From Heliopora coerulea (taxonomy: Eukaryota; Cnidaria; Anthozoa; Scleralcyonacea; Helioporidae): DNA of 64,000 bases. The stretch spans positions 2,024,001 to 2,088,000 of the forward strand of contig JASJOG010000002.1 in the NCBI GenBank assembly GCA_030142905.1, written 5' to 3'. Positions 1 to 12,267 of the stretch are shown in pieces. The stretch's first letter is position 1; every line of letters starts with the position of its first letter. A program made the translations under genes and the position numbers. The notes under the pieces are model-generated. The model made no database searches. It was given only the letters and a program-made list of their open reading frames with translations, and was not told where the DNA came from.

Positions 1-1590
1 ATCAAATCCCATAACCAGGTTGGTCTTGCAGATTAGAGTCTGCCGTATCGGTGAAAATGTTGAATGACCTAAAAGTCAGTGATTACTTAAATTAAGGTTT
101 TTTTCCCTCAGATCACAGGATAATTCAAACAACAGATGCGAACAAAGGTTGCAATACACTGATGTAAATTTTCGTGTGCTATATCTCATGTGACTCCTTT
201 TCGACGTCATAAGTGACGAAATCGAACAAGTATTCTGTCATTGCACTGAAGAATGCTATGCATGTCTGAAGTGTATAAACACAGTACTACGACCCACGTT
301 ACCGTGCTGAATTTTGAAAATTAAACTGTTTTAGTTCTCTAAAATAAATGGTGTAGCCTAACGGGCTACTGTGTTTTGATATCACTCTTCTTGTCGATCG
401 ATGTGGAGTAGATGCCTGTGACACAATAAGGCCGTGATTTTGTGACCAAAAGCAATGCTTTATTCAACTCAAGAATTCAATAATTAAATCCTATTTAAAT
501 ATGGTGACACTAAAAGAAAACTTGAAGGACTTTTTCCAGCAAAGTATTAAAAGAAAAATTTAATTCCAGGCTTTTGGAAAGAAATTTCTCTCAATATTTT
601 TCCTGAAGAAGTCCTTCACGTGTTCTTTCAGTTACACACCGGGCATAATGGCTGATGTTTTTCCTTCTAAGTGACACTAATTGCATTTGACTATTGATCC
701 TAGTGGCTCTCTGATTTAAGATTATCAAATAATAAGCAACAAAACTAACAACTTAGTACTATTAACTATAACAAAAAACGTAAAATAAAAAAAAGATAAA
801 ATTGATAAATTTCGATAAAATTAATAAAAACTTTAAACTCAGTAATTAATTTAACATGCTTTTGTTTCATGATTTAATACAAATAACAACTTTTAATATC
901 ATGACTAAGAATGAATAAATACAATGTATAAAAACTGAATGAATATACTCTTCAAACTTTTAATTATATTTAGCCTTTTAGCTAAATATAGAAGTATAGT
1001 GTAGAAGTATAGTATAGAAGTACAGAGTGATAATTCTTCTTCGTACAAATTTCGTAATGAAATTGAAAAGCTAGCTAACATCAATATGTTTCTACCAAAA
1101 CAAAACAAAACAAAAAAACGACTATTCGAAATTCTCTCTGATTTTTTACGAGATCGATGATGGATGACTACCTGTGACCTCATATAAATTGCAACCTCTT
1201 TATCTAATTAGACCCCAAAACGAAAAAGAGCCGAAGTGTGTTAAGCCACTCACTCTCTTATCTGAAGAATTTTTAGCGACGAAAATGGAACGAACCAGTC
1301 ATTTGCTAAATCAAAGCAAAACGAGATAGTAAACTTGCGTCGAAAGAACAGTCTACTCTTACTTTTCCTTGTTTTCTGAAAATAATCTGTTTAATTTTAA
1401 AGGCGAAACCCAGGACATTCATCAAAACGCGGGAACGTCTTCGTAGCTAGAGCATTGTTTCCTTTAATTTCGAACTTTGTATTTTTATTGCATTTCTAGT
1501 TTTTTAGTAGTCGTGTGTGAGTATTTACATGTTGCACAGTTTATGGTAACTAGATCATTGGAAGGTTAAAATCAGGGGTTCGCAACCCAC
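1..1590. other. AT-rich stretch, no gene seen
   Basis: No open frame here resembles a known family. The sequence is AT-rich with short A and T runs. The longest open frame (905-1183, minus) has a composition expected of noncoding DNA. Confidence 0.5.
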
Positions 1591-1597
1591 TTGCATC

Positions 1598-1735
1598 TAC
1601 TACCCACTCTATGTGGTACTGTTCATCCGATTACCCACCACACTCTACGTCTACGCCATACGGTCTACTCTACACTCTACAGTGTACAATTTCTACATTC
1701 TACAATCTGCACTCTACACATACTAGTCTACACTA
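1598..1735. repeat. degenerate CTACACT-rich minisatellite
   Basis: The stretch is built from variants of CTACACTCTACA (CTACTACCCACTCTA, TCTACACTCTACAG, TCTACATTCTACA and so on). Unit boundaries are blurred. The overlapping 77-residue open frame is a by-product of the repeat. Confidence 0.6.
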
Positions 1736-1739
1736 CCTT

Positions 1740-2860
1740 ATAGCAGGATTTGTTTTCAGTTCTATTGTTATCATATTTTTCTATTGTTGTTGCTGGGCTC
1801 CCGTTAGCCCCCGAGATTGCCCAAATTACCACTTTTTTGGGTAATTGCCCTCTTTTTCAGAACCCTTGGTTTAAAATGTTGAACACGTTATGTTTGTTCT
1901 TCCAGTTTAAATTACTTTTTATACAATAACTTTCAGCCAATATTAGTTTTTTTCTAGCTCTTGTAAGTAAAGAAATACTAGGGAGGACGTGAAAAAAACT
2001 GAGTTTGAGGAAAATTGAGAGTGTGATCTTACTTCTTTTTAATTGAGCAGAGTGAAGATTAGGCCTTAAAAGTTGGTGTGTTACCCAGGAAAATTAGGTT
2101 TAAGGAAGACTGATGCTGAAATTCACAACTTAAACTAGAAATTTTTATGTCAAAGAATAATGAGCTGTCGTTGATTTCTAATTAATAAATAAAATTAATT
2201 TTGGGGTGTTGTTAACCTCAGAAATGTACAGAAAGCAGATAAATGTGTTCTTACAACTTCCTGCTTTGGGCACCAGAGAAATTAAGAAGTAGAATAACAA
2301 TTAAGACTCATTTGCAGTGTGGAATGTACCTCCAATACCTTTCACTACCCAGTATTAAACCGATTACAACTAATGAGAATAAAGTAACTTCGTAGCTAAA
2401 GTCTAAGGACGAGATTTCAAAATAACGCAAGCTCAATGAGGGATACAGAAGGTATGATATTTTCGATATCAGGATTTGTGAAACCAAGCCCTTTTTACAA
2501 GAGCCAAATTTCTTAAATCACTCATTTCCCGACTCCCCTGCTCGTGGCAAAAAGTTATGGGCTGAATCAAATCGCCAATCAATTCTACTTAACATTTGCT
2601 TCATTCGTTCTCATTTAAGTGTTCAATCTCTTTGGACGCATGTCTGGACGCTGAACAATTGAAATCCACCAATTTCACTGACTTATCAATTATTAATCAG
2701 ATTCCAAGGCATCTAAGGCTTATCAAGAGAGTATCAACGGATTGGCACGGCGAAGAAGAACAGCCTTTAATTGTTTTCCAGACACTAAGTATCCTGATGA
2801 TCAATGAAGTCGTCGGACATTTGTCAGAGTAAAGGAAAGAGATAAAGATTTACATACCCA
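1740..2860. other. no recognised gene
   Basis: Mostly AT-rich. An open frame at 2596-2832 (+) encodes about 78 residues of fairly normal composition and could be the end of an exon. I recognise no domain in it and see no clear acceptor, so it is not called a gene. Confidence 0.4.
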
Positions 2861-2862
2861 AA

Positions 2863-2925
2863 ACCTAAGCATGCGGACAGTCATTCACTTTCCAGGAAAG
2901 TGAATGACTGTCCGTATGCTTTGGT
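2863..2925. repeat. near-perfect 31-bp snapback palindrome
   Basis: Arms 2863-2893 and 2895-2925 are reverse complements with two mismatches, separated by one base. The arms contain GGACAGTCATTCACTTTCC and its complement. A transcript would fold into a 31-bp hairpin with almost no loop. It may be a foldback-element end or an inverted duplication. The tight loop argues against an ordinary microRNA precursor. Confidence 0.85.
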
Positions 2926-5129
2926 CTTAAGGTAGGCAATAGGAACAACATTGGTGTTACAGTTATACACAGATGACTGTCTTGCTAGTGGGGATGACAA
3001 TGATAATAATAGTATGCGCATTTAGCCTCAGACGACAGCACGCTTGAGACGACTGCGCACTTGGATATGCCTTCTAAAATTGAATAAAGAAGTATGTATT
3101 TTAGGCTTTAAAGAAGGTAGTAGAACATGACATTGGTGTTATAAATACATTATTGTAATTCTTAGCAAGTGCAAGTAGAGGTAATGAAATTAAGATGAGT
3201 ACTTGCCTTGGGCCATACCTCGTGTTCGATGGCCACGTAGTTGGTCACTGCTGTAACACTGAAGTATACATAAATTGAGAGAAAAGGAATAGAAGATCAG
3301 ATGTATTACACTCTGTCTAGTATAAATATCATAGGACACAGCCATGAACAAACGTGTCAGCCTTCTATGATAGCTTCATCAGCAGGGGGTTAGGGACGGC
3401 CAGTAGTCCATTTCATACTCACTTGGAATAAGAAATGTTAAACAGTATAAAGTATAATATTTATTTAGCATAGAGAGATTTCTGCATACCAATATTCTTT
3501 CGTGATTTTCAGGGAGTTCCAGCTTGTCGTGCCATCGTAGTCTTAAAAGGTATTTCTCGCAAGCCGCTAAAGGAGGTGTGTATCCGTCCACTGTTAGACG
3601 GGTAATGAGAAGTGAATGGGTTTTGACGTAAATATATACGAGTTGCGTGTCGGCGTCCGTTCCCACTTCCCAGTGAATAAATGGTGCGTAGTAGTTGTGT
3701 GGTGTGGGGATAGGGTTGCTTTAGGAGCTGGGATCCAGTGTTGTTTGATTTTATCGACATGAAAAAGAACTAGTTTGTTAACAAGTATTTCACCAGAACA
3801 TGTTTATATGTGCACACGAGAGATGTACATTGCTTCAATTTATCTGCAAAAAGGGTTAAATCGCGATAAAACATGGAAAAAGACTGAGTACAAAAAAATA
3901 GTCGATCTAAAAGCAGAACTCCTTGATGTGGAACTCAGCTTGCACAGGGCTTTGGGTCGACTTCAGCCTAGATGTGTTCGTGTTGGACTAAGGGCCTCCC
4001 AGGCAATGTTGGGCTAGGTCGTTGACCTGGTACCGAGTCAACTTTTTCCTTTCCGAGGAATCAAGTGCACGACAAAACAACTAGTGCCTAACTTGATATT
4101 TTCATTGTTAGACTTGAAATCAAACAATTTTTCAAGATAAAATCGTTACTGGAAAATAGTTTAATTTTCGGCAATTTTCTTGATCACAAAGCTCTGGTTT
4201 TCAGATGCAACGAATCAAGCTAAAGGATAAATGACGGGAAATTCTGAGTAGCGATATTTCATTGCGAGACAAAACATATGGATCCGGGAGTGGTTTTGTA
4301 TATATCTGTTTTCCAAAATTTATCTTTCGCAATGACGATATGTGACTGAATTCTATTACGGTCATTTGGTCAATTTGAAATTCAAAAGCTGTGGGATAAC
4401 AGAATGTTTTTGCTGTTGTTCAAGTTGTTCAAATCGAGCTTTGTCTTTCGATGTTTTCAAACCGTAAGCGTCGCGAAGAGTTTGTCTTCAGGCGGGAAAG
4501 TGTTATAAGGATGGTCTTTAAACCTTTCCCGACTGCAGCTCTCCCCTTGTTAAAGTCGATTCGTCTGGCGTTAGCCAGAGTAAAATCGAGGGCTATGGAG
4601 GTTTGTTATTGCTTTGTACTATTATGTGTTACCCTTTTGATATAAAGTTTATATCTATTGCTATCTATAAAATAGTACGGTCAGATTTAACCAGGGTAAC
4701 CAAATGAAAGAGTCGTCGTCAGCAGGGAAAGTATTAAACAGAAAAGGAAGAACAATGCCACCAGTTTTGGCCTTAATTGTAACGAAAACGAGTACTGTGC
4801 GATACGTCAATCAGATTCTATTAATAGACAAATGCAATTGTAAATAAAATCAATTTTGGAGGGCATGAAGAATGGGGAGAGACAAGGAAGAGGGAAGTTA
4901 TGTCTAAGATTTGTTCACGAAAACGTTTCTAGCAGAATTTATTATAATTTTTTTTTGAAAGGGAACTTAGGGAAGTTAATATAAAATTGCTTATCAACCA
5001 ACCTCTCCCTCCCAGTATCAAGATGATTCCGGTGCATCTGACAAGATTGGTGTAGAGAGCTTTGGAACGAAGGAGGTCTCTACGGGCAGGAACGTTCGCC
5101 TAATATCTTTTGGAAAAAAGGCAGTTTTT
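2926..5129. other. no recognised gene; one unassigned minus-strand open frame
   Basis: About 2920-2970 and 3095-3160 share a degenerate direct repeat (AAGGTAG..ACATTGGTGTTA). A minus-strand frame at 3379-3666 (95 codons) overlaps another at 3509-3760. Its composition is not obviously random, but I recognise no domain or splice structure. A TTAA-ended repeat at 4518-4737 is listed separately. Confidence 0.4.
4518..4737 (+). repeat. TTAA-flanked small repeat with TCTGGC-GTTA-GCCAGA core, copy 1
   Basis: This copy starts at TTAAACCTTTCCC and ends near GGGAAAGTATTAA. It contains the palindromic core TCTGGCGTTAGCCAGA followed by GTAAAAT. The same core occurs at about 22600 (inverted), 25745 and 42830. 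The TTAA plus CCTTTCC / GGGAAAG ends suggest a tiny piggyBac-type nonautonomous element. The end assignment is inference. Confidence 0.45.
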
Positions 5130-7080
5130 ATTATTTATTAGAGGGCCACTTTTGTTGAATATTTTCCGTGGAAAAGGAAACGTTTATTAGAAAGGACTCT
5201 TCATTAATTATTTACCTTGCCCGCAGAAAGTGTTTATTGTTGAGGTGTTTTTATTGAAAATCTTTGTTGCACATAAATATTTATTAAGTATTTTCTTGAA
5301 TAGAGGAGACTTTTAATGGTAAGAAACCGTTCACTGAATACACTCATAAGAAAAGGAAGCGTTTATTGGAATGGATAGTACACAAGATGGTCATTAGAGA
5401 GGAACGTTTATTGAATATTTTTCATTGAGCGGAGAAGGTTTTTATTGTGGAGAATCATTTATTTATTGTTTTCCTAGAGTGGAATATTTACTGCGGACGA
5501 TCACTTATTAACCCTATTCCCCACGGGGGGTCAATATGACCCCCCCCCTCTATGTTTGTTTAAAATTTCTGGAAAACAGTCAACGCTATGATGCTGGGTC
5601 TCCTTGACTTTTAGTTTTAATCTATTTAACACGTTTCTGGAGAATTTTGGCTTGGGTACATGCGCCTTTCAGTTTTTATGATGTTCGTGTGACTATGACC
5701 CCATTTAAAATCTCAATTTCTGAAATCTAGCAAATAGGTACCATATATAAGTTCATGCTCTCAGAATGCTTTTGAACTAAAAACATGTTTTATATATAGT
5801 TATGAGAAAGAAATTGTATAGTTGACAATAAAGTGATGTCATGGCGTCATAGTCACGGGGTAGTGACGTCATAATGACGTCATAATACCATCATTTACCG
5901 GTATTATGTTATCACGCTTTCTTCTTGCTAAATTGCTTCACTTATTATATGTCTGTTTTTTTCAGCGTCATTTTTATTGTAATTGCAATGCAATGGCTTC
6001 TTTTACATTCGAAAGCCTTCTTTTCGAATGTTATGAGTTCAACTCACGTGGTAATAGAATGTTGTAATAACATGGAGGTAAATGTTTTTTACAAGTGGTA
6101 AATACACTCAAAACTTTCATTTTGTGCAAAAAAAGCGTCGCGATCTGTTGAAATGTGTTTGCATGTGTATGTTGAGCTAACATTTTCCTTTTCTCTTTAG
6201 TGTAATAAATAGCATAGAATAAATAAAATGGGACCAAAGAGGAAGAAGCAATTTACTTCATTCAGTAATTTTTTGAGGCTGATAAAACTACTTGTTTGTC
6301 CCTGTTACATTTTATTTACTGTTCGTTGCTATTCGTTTCAACATGTATGTATGTAGTTGAAAAAAGATTGATTTCAGAAAAGTGAATGTTTTTGTAAAAA
6401 CCTAACCCTTATTTCGCTTGAGTATAAGTCAACAAATTTGAAATTTTAAGCAAGGTTTTTAATTAGATACATGTACAAGTAAAAGGCAAAAGAAATAGGC
6501 AGCCAACAGGTTTCAAATGACATATTTCATTGGTTGGAGCCTATCAAAGCAATTCCTGAAGCGAAAAGTGCCATATACACATAGATTTTGCATATTTTCA
6601 ATGGTACTCCTAAAATGCTGACGTCAGCATATTTTGTGACGTCACACATACGTCATTAGTACAAAAATGTAAAGTTCTTATGTTGGACTCTATCCATGCA
6701 AAATTTCAAGATTCTACCACTTTCCAATCAAAAGTTAGTGGGGGGGGGTCATTATGACCCCCCCGTGGGGAATAGGAGTCTGAAATAACCCGTGGGGAGT
6801 AGGGTTAAATATTTCTTTGAGATGCATGATGAAGTGTTATTGGAAAAAAGCATTCATTGAGTATTTAATGGAGAAGAGCGTTTCCTTGAGGTGTGGTAAC
6901 CTTAAAGCTTTAGAAGGGAGAAGCATTAGAATCATTAAATATTTTTCGAGTAACCGAGTTGAGTAGGTGTCCATTAGAGAGAAGCGTTCATTAAATATTT
7001 TCCTTGAGTGGTAGGGAGTTTACTTGAGAGAGGCATTCGTTGAATATTTTGTTGTGTAGAGGAGGTGTTTATTGGATTAT
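5130..7080. repeat. degenerate GGAAGCGTTTATTGAATATTTT minisatellite, split by a MITE
   Basis: Variants of a unit reading roughly GAAGCGTTTATTGAATATTT plus TTGAGTGGAG recur irregularly at 5130-5507 and again at 6809-7080. The array is continuous in character on both sides of the piggyBac-type element at 5508-6808, so that element inserted into a pre-existing array. Units have diverged too far for exact counting by eye. Confidence 0.6.
5508..6808. mobile_element. nonautonomous piggyBac-type element (MITE), ~1.29 kb
   Basis: The element is bounded by TTAA at 5508-5511 and 6805-6808. Its ends are inverted: left CCCTATTCCCCACGGGG, right CCCCACGGG...AGTAGGG. Each side also has an inner GGGTCAATATGACCC-like palindrome. 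TTAA target duplication with CCCT..AGGG termini is the signature of piggyBac elements. No transposase frame is recognisable inside, so it depends on a transposase in trans. Two perfect TGACGTCA octamers lie near each end (5864, 5875; 6619, 6637). Confidence 0.8.
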
Positions 7081-10000
7081 ACACAGTGATAAAATGAATG
7101 AATCTATCCATCACGTTTTAGTGCTTGCTAATGCCAGCTACTCTTTGAATTAAGCGATGAGCGCGATGTAGCTCTAGGAGAACGTCTTTGATAAACAATG
7201 AAAAAATCTGCTTAACTGTGGCCAGGATTCCAACGCTGGACCTTTGGGGCACCAATTTAGGTACAGAACCAAGCTGGGAACAGTGCGTAGGATGATGCTA
7301 AAAACTACGAATACCAGATTTACACCACAAGACGAACAACTTAGTTCATTGACATTGACGGAACTCAACCTGAGTTTCCAAGTGCCGGTTTCATTTTTCC
7401 CATGACCTCATATTACCTTTCCCTTGGTCTGTAATCTCAACCATTGGAATGAACTTCGAACTAGCAAACCGAAAGTGGCAACTCTGATTTTATAAGCTTT
7501 TTTAGTTTACTTGACCTTGGGTTCGTCACTTAAGACGGTATCCGTAGCCTCTTTCTCCCCCCGAATTTACATACAGTATAACAAGTGTGATCATAGCTAA
7601 CTGGCGCTCTTTGAATAACCGTAAATTTTTTTACCAAGTCTAAGAAAAGAAACTTCAAGCTTCTCTGAGTGCATCCTGATATTCACAAGATCCGGATTTA
7701 AGCTAATGATCTTTTGAACAAGCAGGCTTAGCTGAAAATCCATACTTGGCAAAGCTGTAAGGATAGTAAACCACTACAAGAATGTTTAGCATGAGTTTAA
7801 TTACCAGCGTTCAATATTCTAACGTCAATAATAATGATATAATCTGATGGTCAGATCATTTTGATGCGATAGATAATAAGCCAACAAAAAGAAAAGATGC
7901 AAAGAGAAAAACAGGAAGGTAGAGGATGAAGTTAATCCGTAAACAAGACCATTATAACAGAGTGAACATAAAGTAAATTGAACAAGGGAGAATCACTAGT
8001 TGAACGTTAAATTTAGTGAAATCCCTAGAAAGAAAGTTGGTATTGACCGACGTTTAGACAGTCACAACAGAGGTGATCTTAAGAGTGAAAGGGAACAGTG
8101 CTCCTCAGAATCGCTGATTTATAGATGTGCACACTGCAAGGAAATCTCAATTGACATATGAGAGAAGTTTCTCCTATTACAAATGCAAAGATTGGATTAT
8201 TTGGCAATACATCAGAATTTATATCGGAAGGAGTAAGCTGGTTTATGGTTTTGGCAGAATAACAGATTGTCAAAGTAAAAATAATATTTTAAGCCTTCTA
8301 TAAGGATGATGTATGTGTGTAAACGATGGCTTGTTTGCACCAAACACACGTTTGAAAGATTTTCAGCTGGGCTCTATATTCTTGAGGTTTACTCAAAACA
8401 CACAGGGAGTCTTTCAGCGTTTTATTTAGAATAAATAGAAAACAAACTGGATCCAATGATACATTTTCACTAAGGATTTAAACTATTAATTTAAAACGAT
8501 TGTAATTAGTCCGGTTTCCAAAACATGAATCTGGAGTTTACATTAAGACGTATATCCTTGACGTTCGTTTCACTCATGATTCCCTTACAATTTTGGCAAG
8601 TAACAGCAAATGCACGATAAAAATAGTACTCATTCTTCACTTTCTCCCCCCCCCAAATTTACAGGAATAGCTCACCAACTATTCTTGTAAATTTGTAAAC
8701 ATTCTCACAGCTAGGTGCTGGTCCCTGCATGTGATCCAGAACTCTGCAATGTTTGGATGGTAACGAAAGAAATCATTAAGCTAATAAAACAGACAATTTC
8801 GCACCTTATGGCCTTATTCGTATTTCGCAATATCGAGGCCACATGTTCTGGTCCACATGATTTACACAATCTTGTATTTGCTTTTCATTTGAATCTTACA
8901 ACTAAGAAATTTACACTTTCATTTCTTAGAAGAAGAACGATTGGCACAAGACCTTTCATGGAAGCGGTACTGTCCAGCTGCATTGTTGTACGTTGATATA
9001 TGTGTGTGGATTAAACAGAGACGCAGCAGAGTCAGGATTGTGTAATATTCTTCCATTTTCTTTCCATTTTTCTTTATTGAATGATTATTACCACGGGTAT
9101 AAAAAGATCAGGAAAATCCGTCAAAAATCATGTGAGATTGTAATGATTTTGTGAGCTTAACAATTAGCATAGAACCACACATTGTGATCCGTTGCGGAAA
9201 TACCGATCGTGTCTTTATCGGTGATTTGATCAACTCCGAAGATTTTCGTTTTTTCTAAGAGATTGTATACTTGCTAAAGGAAGCAAAATAATGTACAATT
9301 TATAATGTTGATTTAATCTTTGTAGCGCGGTTCCATGCACAGGCTGCGTTGCGAGCACGTATGGATTTGTGTCCGAGCATTTGTGAAAAGGGTCCCAAAG
9401 GTGAAATAATCCAACTACAATGTGGGTTGGTTTTATAACTAACATGAGTGGCAGCTCACGGTTCTCAAAACGGTGAAGCATACTAACATCAGCATAAATA
9501 CGTTTTCACTAGTTCCTATCAGAATTCCACAAAAGACGTCTTACGTTAAACTCAAGACCCAAACAATGTGTTATAGAGGGGCATCCTAACTAATAACGAA
9601 ATATGGCTAAATAACCATGACATACTACTTTGGGTGGACTAAATATTCAAACATAAATATAGCAGATAGCGCAACAAAATCTTGCATCTCTTGTTACACA
9701 AATGAGTGACTTAGTTGTAGCTGGAAGCAAGTGCCATGAGTCACGAATTACAATGGCGCAACAACAAATTTCGAAGGGCAGGGGTCGGATGGTAGGATCA
9801 AGATACCGTGGGGGCAATTTTGATCATTTAGAGTGAAGTAGATGTACGTGGCTTAGGGAAATGAGGGCAAAAAGCTATCACTAAAATGGCACATATAAGA
9901 TTCATCACAAAAAGGGCAGGGGTTGCAACCTCCCAACCCCTTCCCCATTTATTTACTCCCCTGGATTATACAATTGTCACCATGAACAGCCAGTCAAAAA

Positions 10001-11271
10001 TCCACGTGAACGTTCACGGTTCCAAAAGTTCACGGTCTCACCCACTGCAGCTGGCTTGTTTAGAGGACTGCCCATTGTGCCATACCCTCCTCATTTGTGT
10101 TGATGAGAAATTTATTCCTATGTCGGATTGATACACTTATTACTGCATATTAGAAGAGACTAGAAAAAGGAAAAACAAAGATAGAACAATAAACAAAAGA
10201 TAAAAATTCGAGCGTAAACAGCCGTGAACGTTACAAATTGTGTGTTTTTGCTAGTACACTCAGTTCCTTTTGAACACACACTTTCAGACTGTTCATCTCT
10301 GAACTGGTCGTACCGAAGACCATGACGACTTTCATATTTAAACAGGATCCTTTGCCCACGAAAAGCGTGCTTGCTGAACACGGGCGCCCTCAAGGAGGGA
10401 CACTTCCCCTCCTAGTCTAACTTTTGCATGCTTATTTTTATTGCACTTTGTAACAGTGACCTCTTTGCCAAGAATGGGTTAATTGGGATGTATATTAGCT
10501 AGCTGCTAAGGGTTGGGGGGATTAAGATTAGAATGTAGTAGACTTAATCGTGAATTTTCTTAATTGATTACAGTCTTTATGACTCGTCTTTATGTTGTTA
10601 AATTTACAGCTACCATCTTTCTCAATACTGACGGTTGTACCATCAAGTCAGTAGGAAATAGAATTTTTCTGTTTTTCAAAAAGTCGACCTCTAGAGAGTC
10701 CAGCTTATCTTGCTGATATAGGGTTATCCAGTACAAAAAAATAACACTTTACATTACTTTTATCCAATAAACTGCATTAGAGGCTCTTGGATTATCGTGA
10801 ATATTTTGTCTTATGTTACCCCTTGGATGTTTCATAAATAGAATTGAAACAAATTATTCTCACAGATTAGCGTAACAAAGCTGTCTCAAGAACCTATTTT
10901 AAAGTACTGCTAACGAGTACAAAATTGTTTCCAGCTTATGACACGATTAAATTATCCAGAAAACCGAGGTTGAAAATTTCAATTCTGATGAGGTCAACTC
11001 TCATATATTACAGTTTACTTTTGAAGACTAGAATAGACGTGATATTTTTACGTTATGCAGGTTTGATACCCTTGGGAGCTCAGAAATCGTTTCGCAGAGA
11101 GTTTGAACTTGATGAACGTCCGCGTACCGCCCGTGATATCACTAAGCTCCCACATGCACTTTCTGGCCGTTTTTGCGTTATATTTATCTCATTTGATCAC
11201 AACGATCACTTGGTTGCCGCATTGGCTACACATATGCTTAACCTATACTGTACCTTTGTTCGTCATCTGAG
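7081..11271. other. 4.2 kb without a recognised gene
   Basis: Both strands were read. The open frames are short and match no family I recognise. The longest, 10925-11311 (+, 128 codons), has no recognisable domain and runs into a tRNA-like segment at its end. No clear TIRs or tandem arrays were found. Confidence 0.4.
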
Positions 11272-11345
11272 TCTCCGTAGTCCAATAGTTAGAGCCTCTC
11301 ACCGGTCATGAAACATTTGGAGTCTCAATCTCTACCTGGGGTATA
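11272..11345 (+). repeat. tRNA-like (possible SINE head or tRNA pseudogene)
   Basis: TAGTCCAATAGTTAGAGC resembles a pol III A box (TGGTCTAGTGGTTAGAGC type). About 45 nt further on, GGAGTCTCAATCTC resembles a degenerate B box. The cloverleaf is not well formed, so this is not a functional tRNA. A decayed tRNA-derived SINE head is the best guess. Confidence 0.3.
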
Positions 11346-11578
11346 AAAATCATTTGTCTGAGAGTAGCAGTTTAAAGCTGGTTTTCCACCTGCCAATAAA
11401 TTCGCGCGAATCGAATGTTTTCGTAGATGCGTACGCGTTGTCAATAATTTTTATCAGGTTAGAACTAATTCGCTGTACGCTTTCAAAGAAAATAAACATT
11501 TGATTTGATTTAACTTTTTTGCGGCTCGAAAAAACGACAGCCAATTAAATTGAGGGATACAATGGAAGAAATCAAGGC

Positions 11579-12267
11579 TAGTGAACTCAATTTCCACATC
11601 TGGAATGCTAACTGGGCAATGAAATGTGAAGCCAAGATGGCCGCCTATGGAGAGCAATTCTGTAGGTCAGTTTTAGTCCCCTACGAGTTCTTGTACGTCA
11701 ATTCTAGTCTCCCAAACGACTTTTTACACTTTCCTGAGGGGTTTTTGTTTGAAAATACACACAAAATATCTCTTCAAAAGATAGAAATAAGTTTAGGAAC
11801 TTCAAATATATTTTGACAAAACCAAACCAAGTGACAGGTCATACTTTTCACGAAAATAAACTACTAAACTAACGGGAAACCTGATAGAACAGTCTCGATA
11901 AATTACTTTAGGAAACTACCAAGTACAAGTCCTGTTTTTACCGTTAGTCTACCATGTCTATACAATTTAACACATTTCTTGGGCCACAAGGCATTTTTAA
12001 ATCTTTTTGAATACTCGATTAGGTAAAATTGATCCAGTAATACTTCGTCTTGAACACTTTTCCCATGGTTGGAAATGTTTTGAAGCCGAGCCAAACAAAA
12101 ACTAATAACTGAAGTCATGTAAAGGACTGGAACTGACGTACAAGACCGCAAAGAGAACTGAAAATGACGTACAAAATTTCCCTTCATGGGTGGCCATCTT
12201 GACTTCACTTTTTGCCCGAGTATATGACTGGGAGGTAGCATTCCAGATATGGAAATCGAGTTCATCG
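11579..12267. mobile_element. nonautonomous hAT element, 689-bp family, copy A
   Basis: A perfect 8-bp target duplication ATCAAGGC flanks the element at 11571-11578 and 12268-12275. Long imperfect terminal inverted repeats start (C/T)AGTGAACTC..TTTCC..ATCTGGAATGCTA and extend over 100 bp, including the AAGATGGCC(G/A)CC motif near both ends. The copy at 53077-53765 has exactly the same length. The 8-bp duplication and CAGTG-type ends are typical of hAT. No transposase frame is present. It inserted about 23 bp before the start codon of the MADF-like gene. Confidence 0.85.

Noticed and set aside
3379..3760. Minus-strand ORF pair considered as a retroelement protein end
   Set aside because: No RT, integrase or endonuclease motif could be recognised, and no element ends were found nearby.
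10925..11311. 128-codon ORF on the + strand
   Set aside because: No recognisable domain, and its end runs into tRNA-like sequence; length alone is not enough.
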